Positions 1 to 11,386 of a DNA stretch of 64,000 nt are shown here, in pieces. The stretch is from Allobranchiibius huperziae (GTDB taxonomy: Bacteria > Actinomycetota > Actinomycetes > Actinomycetales > Dermatophilaceae), in assembly GCF_013410455.1 (NCBI RefSeq), contig NZ_JACCFW010000001.1, positions 1,628,929 through 1,692,928 on the forward strand, read 5' to 3'. Numbering within the stretch: position 1 is the stretch's first letter; each line of letters begins with the position of its first letter. Made by a program: the position numbers and the translations under genes. The notes beneath the pieces are model-generated. The model was not told the origin of the DNA. It worked only from the letters and a program-made list of their open reading frames with translations, and made no database searches.

Positions 1-658
1 ACTCACCGGTGCCCACGTCGACGAAGCCGAAGATGGAGTAGGTGCTCGGTCCGCCGTACACCTTGCTGCTGCCCGCCAGGTGGTAGTGGTTGCGGCCCGT
101 CGCGAGCACCGTGACGACGGCGGCGACGATGAAGACGACGAGGGCCAGGACCTTGCCGACGGTCGAGATGCCGTTGGCCCACGCGATGACCCGGTTGCCG
201 AAGTAGTTGATGGCCAGCAGTAGCAGGATGAAGAGCACGAAGGTGAGCGTCTTCACACTGAGGAAGCCGGTCTCCTTCGACCATCCCTTGTCCGGGAAGA
301 CCACCTGCAGGAAGGTCGTCACCGCGAACGACGCGAGCGTCCCCCACGCGATGGCCGCGGTGAACGCGTGGGTGACGCCGACGTAGATGGCGGACCGGCG
401 ACCGATGCCGACCATCGTGTACGCGTACGCCGCGCCGTTGGTGCGGACGTAGCGCGCCGCCGTCGCGAACACGAGGGCCAGGACGAGCGCGAACACCGCT
501 GCGATCACATACGCCAGAGGCGCCAGGGTGCCCGCGTCGGCGATCACGGCTCCGGGGGTCAGGAAGATCCCGGCGCCGATCACGGCGTTCACTCCGAGGA
601 GTACGACGCTCCAATAGCCGAGCGGTCGGCGGAGAAGGTCGGCTCGTTGCTCGCTCAA
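1..658 (-). CDS. APC-family amino acid permease, C-terminal part outside window
   Basis: The minus strand encodes a multi-spanning membrane protein whose first helix carries the APC-superfamily motif GVNAVIGAGIFLTPGAV (about residues 22-38). Helices follow around ADAGTLAPLAYVIAAVFAL, HAFTAAIAWGTLASFAV and TLTFVLFILLLLAINYFG. APC carriers import amino acids or amines with H+ or Na+, or exchange them; the substrate cannot be read from this part. About 219 residues are present out of a usual 450-500, cut by the window edge. The proposed start is TTG at 658, because AAGGGA lies 10 nt upstream; an in-frame GTG at 667 sits too close to that ribosome site. A TATAAG hexamer lies about 40 nt upstream. 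Both larger open frames overlapping this stretch are shadows. Confidence 0.85.
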   Translation of the reverse strand, partial: MSEQRADLLRRPLGYWSVVLLGVNAVIGAGIFLTPGAVIADAGTLAPLAYVIAAVFALVLALVFATAARYVRTNGAAYAYTMVGIGRRSAIYVGVTHAFTAAIAWGTLASFAVTTFLQVVFPDKGWSKETGFLSVKTLTFVLFILLLLAINYFGNRVIAWANGISTVGKVLALVVFIVAAVVTVLATGRNHYHLAGSSKVYGGPSTYSIFGFVDVGTGE

Positions 659-711
659 TGCCCGCACATCCCTTATCGATTCGGAAAGCAATACTTATAT
701 CCGGACCGATG

Positions 712-733
712 GCGGGCACTGGGAGGTGCCCGC
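712..733. terminator. hairpin upstream of the permease
   Basis: GCGGGCAC and GTGCCCGC form a perfect 8-bp stem with a 6-nt loop. There is no U tract. It lies between the SRPBCC gene and the permease, so it could end upstream minus-strand transcription. Function is inferred. Confidence 0.3.
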
Positions 734-780
734 GTACCGAGATGACGGGCTCGGCTGCCGCCGAGCGTCGCTCGGGCGTC

Positions 781-799
781 GGCCGGGACCACCCCGGCC
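781..799. terminator. GC-rich hairpin after the SRPBCC gene
   Basis: GGCCGGG and CCCGGCC form a 7-bp stem around a 5-nt loop, 34-52 nt beyond the stop of the minus-strand SRPBCC gene. It is U-poor, as many actinobacterial terminators are. The role is inferred. Confidence 0.35.
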
Positions 800-832
800 T
801 CGCCCGCTCAGTGCTGTGGCGCGACGGCGCGG

Positions 833-1231
833 TCAGGCGACCAGCTTGTGCAACGCGAAGCGCGCGATCGGCAGGTAGGCCGCGAGCACCGGCCAGGCAC
901 TGCGCGCCTCGAGCCAGGTGCTGCAACCGGTCGGCGCGGCGTCGACGCCGTGCGCCAGATGCATCCGGATGGGCCCGACGCGCGCGGTCCACACCCACCG
1001 CATGCCCGCTTCGTCGAAGGAATCCACGACGAACGCGACGCGCACTCCCAGCGGACCGAGGACCGTCCCCGTCGCCCCCGTGCTCAACCGTTCGACGTCC
1101 GTCTCGACGCCGCGGATCTGCGGCGACCAGGTCGACCAGAGTTCGGGTCGGGCATACCGCTCCCAGGCCTGCGCCGCCGTCGCCGGTCCGGTCGCACTCA
1201 GACGGGCCGTGCCCATCGCGGGGTTTCGCAT
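833..1231 (-). CDS. SRPBCC (START/polyketide-cyclase-like) family protein
   Basis: A 132-residue protein with the helix-grip pattern of SRPBCC proteins. An early AAQAWERYARPELWSTWSPQ segment resembles the W-rich start of the family, and alternating beta strands such as GVRVAFVVDSF and MRWVWTARVG follow. A C-terminal amphipathic helix (LAAYLPIARFALHKLV) would cover the pocket. These proteins bind small hydrophobic ligands; no catalytic residues identify a reaction. I place the start at ATG 1231, with GGTGAGG just upstream. A second ATG at 1213 is possible. A longer frame opening with TTG at 1282 would run into the tandem repeat and is less likely. It lies on the same strand as the WS/DGAT gene, with 191 nt of mostly repeat DNA between them. 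Confidence 0.65.
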   Translation of the reverse strand: MRNPAMGTARLSATGPATAAQAWERYARPELWSTWSPQIRGVETDVERLSTGATGTVLGPLGVRVAFVVDSFDEAGMRWVWTARVGPIRMHLAHGVDAAPTGCSTWLEARSAWPVLAAYLPIARFALHKLVA

Positions 1232-1280
1232 GGCCTCACCATCGCACCCGGCTGCGACACCGGTCCCGGCGCGCGTCGTC

Positions 1281-1402
1281 AAGGCCCGCTCGGTGCCCTC
1301 CCGACCAGCGGATCAGGCAACTGAACACCGTAAGGGCCCGCTCGGTGCCCTCCCGGCCGGCGGATCAGGCAACTGAACACCGTAAGGGCCCGCTCGGTCC
1401 CG
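1281..1402. repeat. 52-bp tandem repeat, locus A (2.3 copies)
   Basis: Two nearly identical 52-bp units plus the start of a third. The core GGCCCGCTCGGTGCC starts at 1283 and 1335, and a slightly decayed copy starts at 1387. Between cores each unit carries GGATCAGGCAACTGAACACC. The array sits between the stop of the WS/DGAT gene and the SRPBCC start. The same 15-mer, inverted, is the core of another 52-bp array at 27049-27191. The period is not a multiple of three, so it is not a coding repeat. Confidence 0.85.
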
Positions 1403-1422
1403 AACGTGCACCATGCGGAGGG

Positions 1423-2820
1423 TCAGGAGATGCCGGCTGCCCGTTCCAGGTTGCCCAGTTCGTCGTCCAGGTGGCGCAGCAGCCATTGCAGGTGTGGCAC
1501 GGCGCGGCGGCATCCGGTCAGTCCGAACTCCATGCTGCCCGCGTAGCTGGCGCAGGTGATGTTGAGCGCCATGCCCTGCATCGGGATGGACAACGGGTAG
1601 CTGCCGACCAGCTTGGCGCCGCCCAGGTAGTGGGTCTCCCTGGCACCCGGGACGTTGCTGATGATGAGGTTGAACGGCGGGCGCACCACACCCTGCAGTC
1701 CGAACCAGGGCAGCAGCATCGCCGGCGTCATCCCGACCGCGCTCATCGCGACGATCTGATTGGCGGTCATCTGCGACAGCGCCTGCTTGCCGTCCTGCAT
1801 GCCGGCGTGGATCTGCGCCAGACGCTGCGCCGGCTCGGCGACATCGGTCGCCAGTCGGGCCATCATGGTCCCGATGGCGTTGCCGCCCTCGGAGGAGGCC
1901 GACTGGGAGTCCTTGGCGTTCAGACCGACCGGCACCATCGCCACCAGCGACGTGTCCGGGAGTTCCCCCAGGTCCTCCAGGTAGCCGCGCACGGCGCCGC
2001 CGCACATGGCGAGCACCACATCGTTCACCGTCGTCCCCGATGCCTTGGAGATCGCCACCAACCGCTCCAACGGCCAGCTCTGCGCGGCGAACCGGCGCGA
2101 CCCGGTGATGGTGGTGTTGAAGATCGTCTTGGGTGCACGCATCGACACCGGGGACGTCTCGTCGCGTGCGCCGCGGGTGAGGGTCCTCGCCAGCGCGCCG
2201 GGCATCCCGGCAGCGTCACCCGCCAGACCCCGTACGGTGCGCAGCAGCTGCGTGGCGACGTCGCCGCTCTCCTCCTGCTTCGCGGGGCGTTCGCGACGCG
2301 GGCGGCCGGCCCACATGGGCACGATCTCGGGGTCGTTCGGATCGGTGCTGAGGGTGTTCATGAGCAGCCGGCTCGCGGCGATGCCGTCGACGAGCGAGTG
2401 GTGCAGCTTGACATAGATCGCGAAGCGGCCGTCCCGCAACCCCTCGATGACGTGGGCCTCCCAGAGGGGACGGTCGCGCGCCAGTGGAGTCCCGTGCAGT
2501 CGCGAGCACAGTTCGAGCAGCTCGCGCACCCGCCCGGGCTTGGGCAGAGCGCTGTGTCGCACGTGGTGCTCGACGTCGAACTGCGCGTCCGGCTCCCACA
2601 TCCACTGACCCGCCGTGCGCCACGAGCGGGTCGGCCGCTTCAGGAAGAGCGGGTTGATGTCCTCGACGGCGATCAACTGCTCATAGACCCGGCGGGCGTG
2701 GTCGCGCGGCGCCCCCGGCGGCTTCTCGAACAGCTGCAGGCTTCCGACGTGCATCGGCATCGCGCGGCTCTCCGACAGGAGGAACGCCAACGACGTGGGA
2801 TCGATGAGACTGGGCGTCAT
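1423..2820 (-). CDS. wax ester synthase / diacylglycerol acyltransferase (WS/DGAT)
   Basis: A 465-residue protein with the WS/DGAT catalytic motif HHSLVDG at 140-146 (HHxxxDG). It opens with MTPSLIDPTSLAFLLSESR, typical of the family, and has the C-terminal block NLIISNVPGARE. These enzymes move an acyl group from acyl-CoA to diacylglycerol or a fatty alcohol, making storage triacylglycerol or wax ester at the membrane/lipid-droplet surface. Length matches mycobacterial Tgs proteins (450-480). The ATG at 2820 has GAAAGG six nt upstream. It diverges from the photolyase gene across 72 nt. Which acceptor it prefers cannot be read from sequence. Confidence 0.93.
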   Translation of the reverse strand: MTPSLIDPTSLAFLLSESRAMPMHVGSLQLFEKPPGAPRDHARRVYEQLIAVEDINPLFLKRPTRSWRTAGQWMWEPDAQFDVEHHVRHSALPKPGRVRELLELCSRLHGTPLARDRPLWEAHVIEGLRDGRFAIYVKLHHSLVDGIAASRLLMNTLSTDPNDPEIVPMWAGRPRRERPAKQEESGDVATQLLRTVRGLAGDAAGMPGALARTLTRGARDETSPVSMRAPKTIFNTTITGSRRFAAQSWPLERLVAISKASGTTVNDVVLAMCGGAVRGYLEDLGELPDTSLVAMVPVGLNAKDSQSASSEGGNAIGTMMARLATDVAEPAQRLAQIHAGMQDGKQALSQMTANQIVAMSAVGMTPAMLLPWFGLQGVVRPPFNLIISNVPGARETHYLGGAKLVGSYPLSIPMQGMALNITCASYAGSMEFGLTGCRRAVPHLQWLLRHLDDELGNLERAAGIS

Positions 2821-2892
2821 CGGCGACCTTTCAAGGAGTGTGACGCAGATCATTGCGCACGCGATGTCGGCGGGCACCGGCAGGATGGGTCC

Positions 2893-4248
2893 ATGACCTC
2901 TTCCATCCTGTGGTTCCGCCGCGACCTGCGACTGCACGACCACCCGGCACTCAACGCCGCCGTCGAGCAGGCCGGTGCGTCGGGGGTGGTTCCCCTGTTC
3001 GTGATCGAGCCCGCGCTGTGGGACGGAGCCGGCGATTCCCGTCGCCGATGGCTCGCCGCGACGTTGCGATCGCTGGACGCCGAGTGCAACGGCCGGCTGA
3101 CCGTACGCCGCGGTGACCCGGCGAAGGTGGTGGCGCAGGTCGCCCGCGAGCAGCACGCCGACACCGTGCACGTCTCCCGTGAGACCACCCCGTACGGGCG
3201 GCGGCGCGACGAACGGGTCACTGCCGCCCTCGGCGACGACATCTCCCTCGCCGAGACCGGCACGCCGTACGCCGTCGGGCCCGGCGTCATCACCAACGGC
3301 AGCGGCTCTCCGTACAAGGTCTTCACGGCCTTCTCGCGTGCCTGGCAGGACCACGGCTGGCCGGCTCCGGCGGAGCGCCCGTCCCGGATCCACTGGGTCG
3401 ACGGCGGCTCCGGCGACGACGCGCACGAACTGATCGCCGACGCCGCCGAGGGAGAGCTCGACTTCGCGGTGGGGGAGGACGCGGCGCACCAGCGGTGGGA
3501 GGACTTCCTCGACGGCCCGGTCGACCACTACGGCACCGACCGCGACCGCCCCGCCAAGGACGGCACCTCGCGCCTGTCGCCCTACCTCAAGCTGGGCGTG
3601 CTGCACCCGCGCACGCTGCTCGCCGACCTGGCCCACAAACGCTCCGACGGTGCGCAGACCTACCGCACCGAGATCGCCTGGCGCGAGTTCTACGCCGACG
3701 TGCTCTGGCACCAGCCGCGCTCCTCCTGGCACGACCTGCGCGACCAGCTGTCCGGGATGACGTACGACGAGCCCAAGGAGGCGATCGAGGCCTGGAAGGC
3801 GGGGAAGACCGGCTATCCGATCGTCGACGCGGGGATGCGCCAGCTGCTGCAGACCGGGTGGATGCACAACCGGTTGCGGATGATCACGGCCAGCTTCCTC
3901 ACCAAGGATCTGCACGTGTGGTGGCCGGTGGGCGCACGGCACTTCCTGGATCACCTGGTCGACGGCGACGTCGCGTCCAACAACCACGGCTGGCAGTGGG
4001 TGGCGGGCACCGGCACCGACGCCTCGCCGTACTTCCGGGTCTTCAACCCGGTCACCCAGGGGCAGAAGTTCGACCCGGACGGCGCCTACGTGCGCCGCTG
4101 GGTGCCGGAGTTGCGCCACCTGCAGGGCAAGGCGACCCACGAGCCGTGGACCGTCGACGACGGGTACGCCGAGGGCTACCCGGAGCGCATCGTCGACCAC
4201 GCCGACGAGCGCAAGGAGGCCCTGCGCCGCTACGAGTCCGCACGCTGA
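2893..4248 (+). CDS. phr: deoxyribodipyrimidine photolyase (cryptochrome/photolyase family)
   Basis: A 451-residue light-dependent DNA repair enzyme that splits cyclobutane pyrimidine dimers using reduced FAD. Visible features are the N-terminal antenna-domain signature [14 protein letters not shown] (residues 7-20), the FAD-binding loop [16 protein letters not shown] (near 226-241), [15 protein letters not shown] (near 320-335) and [16 protein letters not shown] followed by [11 protein letters not shown] (near 357-385). This is the class I CPD photolyase layout and length. A CAGGAT hexamer ends 6 nt before the ATG, so the message may be leaderless. The neighbours do not suggest a shared pathway. 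Family members can also be cryptochromes, but the full photolyase motif set favours repair. Confidence 0.93.
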   Translation: MTSSILWFRRDLRLHDHPALNAAVEQAGASGVVPLFVIEPALWDGAGDSRRRWLAATLRSLDAECNGRLTVRRGDPAKVVAQVAREQHADTVHVSRETTPYGRRRDERVTAALGDDISLAETGTPYAVGPGVITNGSGSPYKVFTAFSRAWQDHGWPAPAERPSRIHWVDGGSGDDAHELIADAAEGELDFAVGEDAAHQRWEDFLDGPVDHYGTDRDRPAKDGTSRLSPYLKLGVLHPRTLLADLAHKRSDGAQTYRTEIAWREFYADVLWHQPRSSWHDLRDQLSGMTYDEPKEAIEAWKAGKTGYPIVDAGMRQLLQTGWMHNRLRMITASFLTKDLHVWWPVGARHFLDHLVDGDVASNNHGWQWVAGTGTDASPYFRVFNPVTQGQKFDPDGAYVRRWVPELRHLQGKATHEPWTVDDGYAEGYPERIVDHADERKEALRRYESAR

Positions 4249-4315
4249 CCGCGATCGATCGCCGCCCGGTGCCGCATGTCCGGCGGACGAGGTCGCGTCG
4301 GGCAGGATGACCCCC

Positions 4316-5500
4316 ATGAATCGCAGAATCGTGGTCGTCGGCATGGGATATGTCGGCCTGTCCAACGCCGTGCTGCTCGCGCAGCACAACGACGTCCTGG
4401 GCGTCGACCTGGACGTGTCCAAGATCGAGCGCCTGCAGGCCGGTGTCAGCCCGATCAGCGACCCCGAGCTGGAGGACTTCCTGGCGCACGCCGACCTGCG
4501 GCTCACCTTCGCCACCGATCCGACAGCGGCGTACGCCGACGCCGATTTCGTGGTCGTGGCGACCCCCACCGACTACGACCCGCAGACCAACTACTTCAAC
4601 ACCTCCAGCGTGGAGGGCGTCATCCGCGACGTGCTCGACGCCGGGAGCAGCGCGACGATCGTCATCAAGTCGACGATCCCGGTGGGCTGCGTGCACGCGC
4701 TGCGTGAGCAGTTCGGCACGGAGGCGATCCTGCACTCCCCGGAGTTCCTGCGGGAGGGTCGCGCTCTCTACGACAACCTGCATCCGTCGCGGATCATCGT
4801 GGGCGCCCAGACGCAGGAGGCCAAGGAGTTCGGCGAGCTGCTTCTGGAGGGCGCGGACGCCGGCGGGTCCGGCGGCGAGATCGCGGTGCTGCTGACCTCC
4901 AGCAAGGAGGCCGAGTCGATCAAGCTCTTCTCCAACACCTTCCTGGCGATGCGGGTCGCCTACTTCAACGAGTTGGACACCTTCGCGATCACCCACGGCG
5001 TCGACAGCCGCCAGATCATCGAGGGCGTCAGCCTCGACCCGCGCATCGGCAGCCACTACAACAATCCGTCCTTCGGATACGGCGGCTACTGCCTGCCCAA
5101 GGACACCAAGCAGCTGCTCGCCAACTACCGGGACGTCCCCCAGAAGCTGGTGGAGGCCATCGTCGGGGCCAACACGACCCGCAAGGACTTCATCGCCACC
5201 GACATTCTGCGCCGTAACCCCTCCGTGGTCGGCATCCACCGGCTCATCATGAAGGCCGGTTCGGACAACTTCCGGGCCAGCAGCGTGCAGGGAATCATGA
5301 AGCGCATCAAGGCCACGGGCGTCGAGGTGATCGTCTACGAGCCGGAGCTGGAGGGCGACACCTTCTTCGGCTCCCGCATCGTGCGTGACCTGCAGGAGTT
5401 CATCGACACCGCAGACGTCGTCGTGGCCAACCGGCGCACCCCCGAACTGCAGTCGGCGGGGGCGAAGGTCTACACGCGCGACCTGTTCGGCGAGGACTGA
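4316..5500 (+). CDS. ugd: UDP-glucose 6-dehydrogenase
   Basis: A 394-residue NAD-dependent dehydrogenase that oxidises UDP-glucose twice to UDP-glucuronate, a precursor of surface polysaccharides. It has an N-terminal Rossmann motif [18 protein letters not shown], the STIPVG motif, and the active-site cysteine in [15 protein letters not shown] at residue 259, close to Cys260 of E. coli Ugd. Size fits the 388-residue short Ugd type. Start: ATG 4316 rather than ATG 4307, because a CAGGAT hexamer ends exactly 7 nt upstream and homologues begin just before the Rossmann strand. No glycosyltransferase or capsule gene lies nearby, so the polysaccharide served is unknown. A related sugar-nucleotide dehydrogenase activity (GDP-mannose) is possible but less likely. 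Confidence 0.9.
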   Translation: MNRRIVVVGMGYVGLSNAVLLAQHNDVLGVDLDVSKIERLQAGVSPISDPELEDFLAHADLRLTFATDPTAAYADADFVVVATPTDYDPQTNYFNTSSVEGVIRDVLDAGSSATIVIKSTIPVGCVHALREQFGTEAILHSPEFLREGRALYDNLHPSRIIVGAQTQEAKEFGELLLEGADAGGSGGEIAVLLTSSKEAESIKLFSNTFLAMRVAYFNELDTFAITHGVDSRQIIEGVSLDPRIGSHYNNPSFGYGGYCLPKDTKQLLANYRDVPQKLVEAIVGANTTRKDFIATDILRRNPSVVGIHRLIMKAGSDNFRASSVQGIMKRIKATGVEVIVYEPELEGDTFFGSRIVRDLQEFIDTADVVVANRRTPELQSAGAKVYTRDLFGED

Positions 5501-5532
5501 GCAAGCTCCTCCTGCGCCGACACTTCGCGGCG

Positions 5533-5538
5533 TACCGT
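5533..5538 (+). promoter_or_regulatory. -10 element (TACCGT) of the molybdopterin oxidoreductase gene
   Basis: TACCGT ends 6 nt before the GTG at 5545, the spacing expected for a leaderless transcript starting at the initiation codon. No clear -35 is seen. Confidence 0.45.
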
Positions 5539-5544
5539 GAGGTG

Positions 5545-7832
<2,288 letters not shown>

Positions 7833-7833
<1 letters not shown>

Positions 7834-8738
7834 TGGGCCGGATCACTACGCGTCACAAGGCTGTTCGGTTCGACCTGGCGGGGGAGTCACGCGCGAGGAT
7901 CGACACGGTCGCCGTCGAAGAGCCCCTGGAGATCCGGGTCGGCGGTGAGCAGCTGACCGTCACGATGCGCACGCCCGGCCACGACATGGAGCTCATCCAC
8001 GGCTTCCTGCTGGCGGAGGGCGTCATTCGGCATCGGGACGACATCCTGCTGGCGAGGTACTGCAGCGACACGGAGACCCTGAACGTCGTCGACGTCACGC
8101 TGCGCGACGCCACCGCCTCGCTGCCCGTGAGCGCGCAACGCAACCTGGTCATGCACGGTGGGTGCGGGTTGTGCGGCAAGACCACGATCGATGCCGTGCT
8201 GGCCGCGAGGCCGACCGCGGCGGGCGGCGCGACCGAGTACGCCGGGCCGGCCTGGACCCCGCAGATCCTGGCGCGCTGCGCCACTGCGCTGCGCGACGGC
8301 CAGGCGGTCTTCGAACGCACTGGCGGAGTGCACGCTGCCGGCCTGTTCGACGGGTCCGCGCACCCGCTGGTCGTGCGGGAGGACATCGGCCGCCACAACG
8401 CGGTGGACAAGGCGATCGGCTGGTCGGTCATGCACGGGGAGCCCGCCGTGGGCAGTTCTGACCGCGCCGACCGTTCCGGACTCGCCCTGATCGTGACCTC
8501 GCGGGCGTCGTTCGAGATCGTCCAGAAAGCGGCGATGGCCGGCATCCGGCTCATGGCCTGCGTCTCGGCGCCGTCCAGCCTGGCGATCGAGGCGGCGCAG
8601 GAGCTGGGGCTGACGTTGGTCGGATTCCTGCGCGAGGACCGGATGACGGCGTTCACTCACCCGCAGCGGCTGCAGCACGAGACGTCACAGGAGCAGGCTC
8701 AGGCACGCGTCGCCGAGGGGCGGATGGTCACCAACTAG
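7833..8738 (+). CDS. fdhD: formate dehydrogenase accessory sulfurtransferase FdhD
   Basis: A 301-residue FdhD protein. It passes sulfur from a cysteine desulfurase to the molybdenum cofactor of formate dehydrogenase-like enzymes, which need it for activity. The family signature is present: VEEPLEIRVGGE near the start, TPGHDMELIHGFLLAEG, and the essential pair in HGGCGLCGKTT (Cys111 and Cys114), then REDIGRHNAVDK. Its ATG overlaps the upstream stop codon (TGATG), so it almost certainly serves that oxidoreductase. Length is slightly above the usual 260-280 because of a C-terminal tail rich in Q and E. Confidence 0.96.
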
Positions 8739-8741
8739 GCT
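8736..8741 (+). promoter_or_regulatory. -10 element (TAGGCT) before the pgsA-like gene
   Basis: TAGGCT overlaps the TAG stop of fdhD and ends 7 nt before the GTG start at 8749. This suggests a leaderless promoter for the next operon rather than read-through alone. Confidence 0.5.
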
Positions 8742-8748
8742 GCGCGCT

Positions 8749-9384
8749 GTGCAGGACAAGGGTGCGGCAGGTCAAGCGGAGCAGACGCCGCAGCCCGTCA
8801 GCCACCGCATCGTGACGGTGCCCAACATGCTGTCGACCGCCCGTCTGGTCGGCGTGCCCATCTTCCTGGTGCTCATCCTGCAGCGACACGACCTCTGGGC
8901 GCTGCTGGTGCTGGTGCTCTCCGGTGTCACCGACTACCTCGACGGCAAGATCGCCCGCGCGTACGGGTTGGTCTCCCGCCTGGGTCAGCTGCTCGACCCC
9001 ACGGCGGACCGGCTCTACATCCTGTCCACCCTGCTCGGCCTCGCCTGGCGGCACATCATCCCTTGGTGGCTGGTGGCGCTGCTCGTCCTGCGCGAGGTCT
9101 TCGTGCTCGCCCTAGGGCCCATCCTGCAGATCCACCACCTGCCGATCCCGCCGGTGCACTTCATCGGCAAGGCGGCGACGTTCAACCTCATCTACGCGTT
9201 CCCGCTGGTGCTGCTCGGCCAGCAGCACGGGGTGGTCGGCACCGTCGCGCTGCCCATCGGGTGGGCGTTCGTGTGGTGGGGGACCGGCCTGTACTGGGTC
9301 GCGGGCGTGATGTACGCCGAGCACGTGCGCCAGATGGTGCGCGACCGGCCGGGCCGGACCCGTGCGCCGGTGGACGCGCGATGA
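8749..9384 (+). CDS. pgsA2: CDP-alcohol phosphatidyltransferase (PgsA2-like)
   Basis: A 211-residue integral membrane enzyme with the CDP-alcohol phosphotransferase signature: DG at 65-66, AR at 69-70, G77 and the LDPTAD aspartates at 83 and 87. Members transfer a phosphatidyl group from CDP-diacylglycerol to an alcohol such as glycerol-3-phosphate, inositol phosphate or another headgroup. Position at the head of a DUF881-DUF1290-DUF881-gcvH-FHA block matches M. tuberculosis pgsA2 (Rv1822). The alcohol acceptor cannot be told from the motif. Start GTG 8749 is set by the TAGGCT element 7 nt upstream. The stop overlaps the next start (ATGA). Confidence 0.88.
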   Translation: MQDKGAAGQAEQTPQPVSHRIVTVPNMLSTARLVGVPIFLVLILQRHDLWALLVLVLSGVTDYLDGKIARAYGLVSRLGQLLDPTADRLYILSTLLGLAWRHIIPWWLVALLVLREVFVLALGPILQIHHLPIPPVHFIGKAATFNLIYAFPLVLLGQQHGVVGTVALPIGWAFVWWGTGLYWVAGVMYAEHVRQMVRDRPGRTRAPVDAR

Positions 9385-10274
9385 GCGGTGCCACCGACCG
9401 GGCGCAGGCACCGCCTCGCGACCCGGCCGCTTCGATGTCGCTCATCACCGAGCTGATGAAGAACCCCCTGGACCCGGCGTACCGCCAGGAGGCCGACCGC
9501 CGCGCGGCTGCGGGGGGCTCTCGGGAGGCTGCATCGAGCGGGCACCGTTCGCCGATCCTCATCGCCGTGGTGATCCTGCTCGGATTCGCTCTGGCCACCG
9601 CGGTGTCCGCGCTGCGGGTCCCCCGCACGCACCAGGACCGGCAACGCGCCTCGCTGATCTCGCGCATCCACCAGGAGCAGGGCGACATCGCCGCGAGTTC
9701 CCGGCAGATCACCGGTCTGCGGGGCGAGATCTCGACCCTGCAGAACAAGGCGCTCGCGAGGAACAACGGAGCGAGCACGGCTGCACAGCTGAACGCGCTC
9801 GGCGCGAGCACCGGCCTGGTCGCCGTGCACGGCTCGGGAGTCGTCCTCAGCGTCGACAACGCACCGAGCGGCAGTGCGGGCGCGGGCGTCGATCCGCGCC
9901 ACCAGCAGGGCAGTGACACCACCTCGGCCGAGGGCCAGGTGGCGTCGGCGGACCTGCAGCTGGTCGTCGACGGCATGTGGCAGGGTGGCGCCGAAGCAAT
10001 CGCGATCAACGGTCAGCGCCTCACCGCCCAGAGCGCCATTCGATCCGCCGGGGAGGCGATTCTCGTCAACTTCCAGCCTCTGCAGCCGCCGTACGTCGTC
10101 TCGGCGATCGGACCGCCGTCGTTGCGCACCGCCTTCGACGACTCCGAGGGTGGGGTCTACCTGCACGGTCTGGCGACCGGGTACGGCATCCGCACCAGCC
10201 TGCGCTCGGACAGCTCGCTCAAGCTGCCCGCCGCCGTCGTGGCCGACCTGCGTTACGCGAAGGCGGCGCAGTGA
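9381..10274 (+). CDS. DUF881 family membrane-anchored protein (first copy)
   Basis: A 297-residue protein: about 55 cytoplasmic residues (including SLITELMKNPLDPAYRQEA), one membrane segment (SPILIAVVILLGFALATAV), then an extracytoplasmic domain starting with a helix (RASLISRIHQEQGDIAASSRQ) and the DUF881 core ending LQPPYVVSAIGPP. This corresponds to Rv1823. DUF881 proteins sit in pairs around a DUF1290 protein in actinobacteria and some Firmicutes. Their role is not established; the link to division genes is by gene context. The start overlaps the pgsA-like stop, and its stop overlaps the next GTG, so the four genes form one transcript. Confidence 0.88.
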   Translation: MSGATDRAQAPPRDPAASMSLITELMKNPLDPAYRQEADRRAAAGGSREAASSGHRSPILIAVVILLGFALATAVSALRVPRTHQDRQRASLISRIHQEQGDIAASSRQITGLRGEISTLQNKALARNNGASTAAQLNALGASTGLVAVHGSGVVLSVDNAPSGSAGAGVDPRHQQGSDTTSAEGQVASADLQLVVDGMWQGGAEAIAINGQRLTAQSAIRSAGEAILVNFQPLQPPYVVSAIGPPSLRTAFDDSEGGVYLHGLATGYGIRTSLRSDSSLKLPAAVVADLRYAKAAQ

Positions 10275-10603
10275 TCCCGGCACTAGGGCTCCTGGGCGGT
10301 CTGCTCCTCGGCCTCTTCCTGCACCCGGACGTGCCGCTCTGGCTGCAGCCGTATCTCCCGGTGGCGGTCATCGCGGCGCTGGACGCCGTCTTCGGGGCGG
10401 TGCGCGCCATGCTGGACGGCATCTTCAGCGACAAGGTCTTCGTGGTGTCGTTCCTGTCGAACGTCGTGGTGGCGGGCCTGATCGTCTTCATGGGTGACCA
10501 GCTCGGCGTCGGGTCGCAGCTCTCGACCGCCGTCGTGGTCGTGCTGGGTCTGCGGATCTTCTCCAACGTCGCCGCCATCCGCCGGCACCTCTTCCACGCA
10601 TGA
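10271..10603 (+). CDS. small basic protein (DUF1290)
   Basis: A 110-residue, three-helix membrane protein of the DUF1290 / small basic protein family. It has the conserved LDAVFGAVRAMLDGIFSDK loop between the second and third helices and the ending GLRIFSNVAAIRRHLF. The equivalent in M. tuberculosis is Rv1824. B. subtilis Sbp lies next to ftsZ operon genes, but its function is unknown. It starts at GTG 10271, overlapping the upstream stop by 4 nt, and its own stop overlaps the following ATG by 4 nt. Sandwiching between two DUF881 proteins suggests the three form one membrane complex, which is inference. Confidence 0.9.
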   Translation: MIPALGLLGGLLLGLFLHPDVPLWLQPYLPVAVIAALDAVFGAVRAMLDGIFSDKVFVVSFLSNVVVAGLIVFMGDQLGVGSQLSTAVVVVLGLRIFSNVAAIRRHLFHA

Positions 10604-11343
10604 GCGAGCCGGCGCGCGAGTCCGGCTGGCGCACCCTGGCCAGGATGGGCCGCCCGCGCGCGACGAAGGCCAACGCCCTGGCCGCCGTGCTCGCCGCCGC
10701 CCTCGGCTTCGCGATGGTGACCCAGGTGCACCAGAACCGCTCCTCGGGCCTGGACAACCTGTCCCAGGACGACCTGGTCGCTCTCCTCGACGGCGAGGCG
10801 CAGCAGGCCGTGCGCCTCGGCCACGAGAGCGACACCCTCACCTACACCCGGGACCAGCTGCGCGGCAGCACCGGGGACCAGGCCGCCCTGAAGGCGGCGC
10901 AGCAGCGGTTGACCCAGCTCGGCATCCTGGCCGGCACCCTGCCCGCCAAGGGGCCGGGCATCCGGATCACCGTCGCGGACCCCAAGGCCGGGGTGCAGTC
11001 GGCCAACCTCCTGGACGCGGTCGAGGAGCTGCGGGACGCCGGCGCCGAGGCCATCCAGGTCAACTCGGTGCGCGTCGTGGCCAGCTCCTACTTCTCCACC
11101 GGCAGCGACAACCGGCTGCAGGTCGACGGGACCTCCATCAGCGCGCCGTACGTGCTGCTCGCCATCGGCGACCCGCACACCATGTCCACCGCGATGGCCA
11201 TCCCCGGCGGCGTCGTGAGCACCCTGCGACAGCTGGGCGCCACCGCCTCGGTGACCAGTTCCACCACAGTCTCGGTGAGCGCGTTGCGGGCCGGAAGCGG
11301 CGATCAGTACGCTCACCCCGACACCACCACGTCGACCGGCTGA
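10600..11343 (+). CDS. DUF881 family protein (second copy)
   Basis: A 247-residue protein with a short basic N-terminus, one membrane segment (ANALAAVLAAALGFAMVTQV), an extracytoplasmic helix with heptad-like spacing (NLSQDDLVALLDGEAQQAVRL) and the DUF881 domain with LLDAVEELRDAGAEAIQVN and DGTSISAPYVLLAIGDP. It corresponds to Rv1825. It differs from the first copy in having almost no cytoplasmic tail. The ATG overlaps the DUF1290 stop (ATGA). gcvH follows after 43 nt with its own AGGAG site. Confidence 0.9.
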   Translation: MSEPARESGWRTLARMGRPRATKANALAAVLAAALGFAMVTQVHQNRSSGLDNLSQDDLVALLDGEAQQAVRLGHESDTLTYTRDQLRGSTGDQAALKAAQQRLTQLGILAGTLPAKGPGIRITVADPKAGVQSANLLDAVEELRDAGAEAIQVNSVRVVASSYFSTGSDNRLQVDGTSISAPYVLLAIGDPHTMSTAMAIPGGVVSTLRQLGATASVTSSTTVSVSALRAGSGDQYAHPDTTTSTG

Positions 11344-11386
11344 CCGGCCGCGCCGACGCACCGCACGCCTTTACCCGAGGAGCCCC

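Noticed and set aside
1281-1402. CRISPR array
   Set aside because: The copies are contiguous 52-bp tandem units, without unique spacers, and no cas genes are near.
658-4248. A 1196-codon plus-strand open frame
   Set aside because: Only its last 451 codons (photolyase, from 2893) look like protein; the rest is antisense to the WS/DGAT gene and is R/H/P-rich low complexity.
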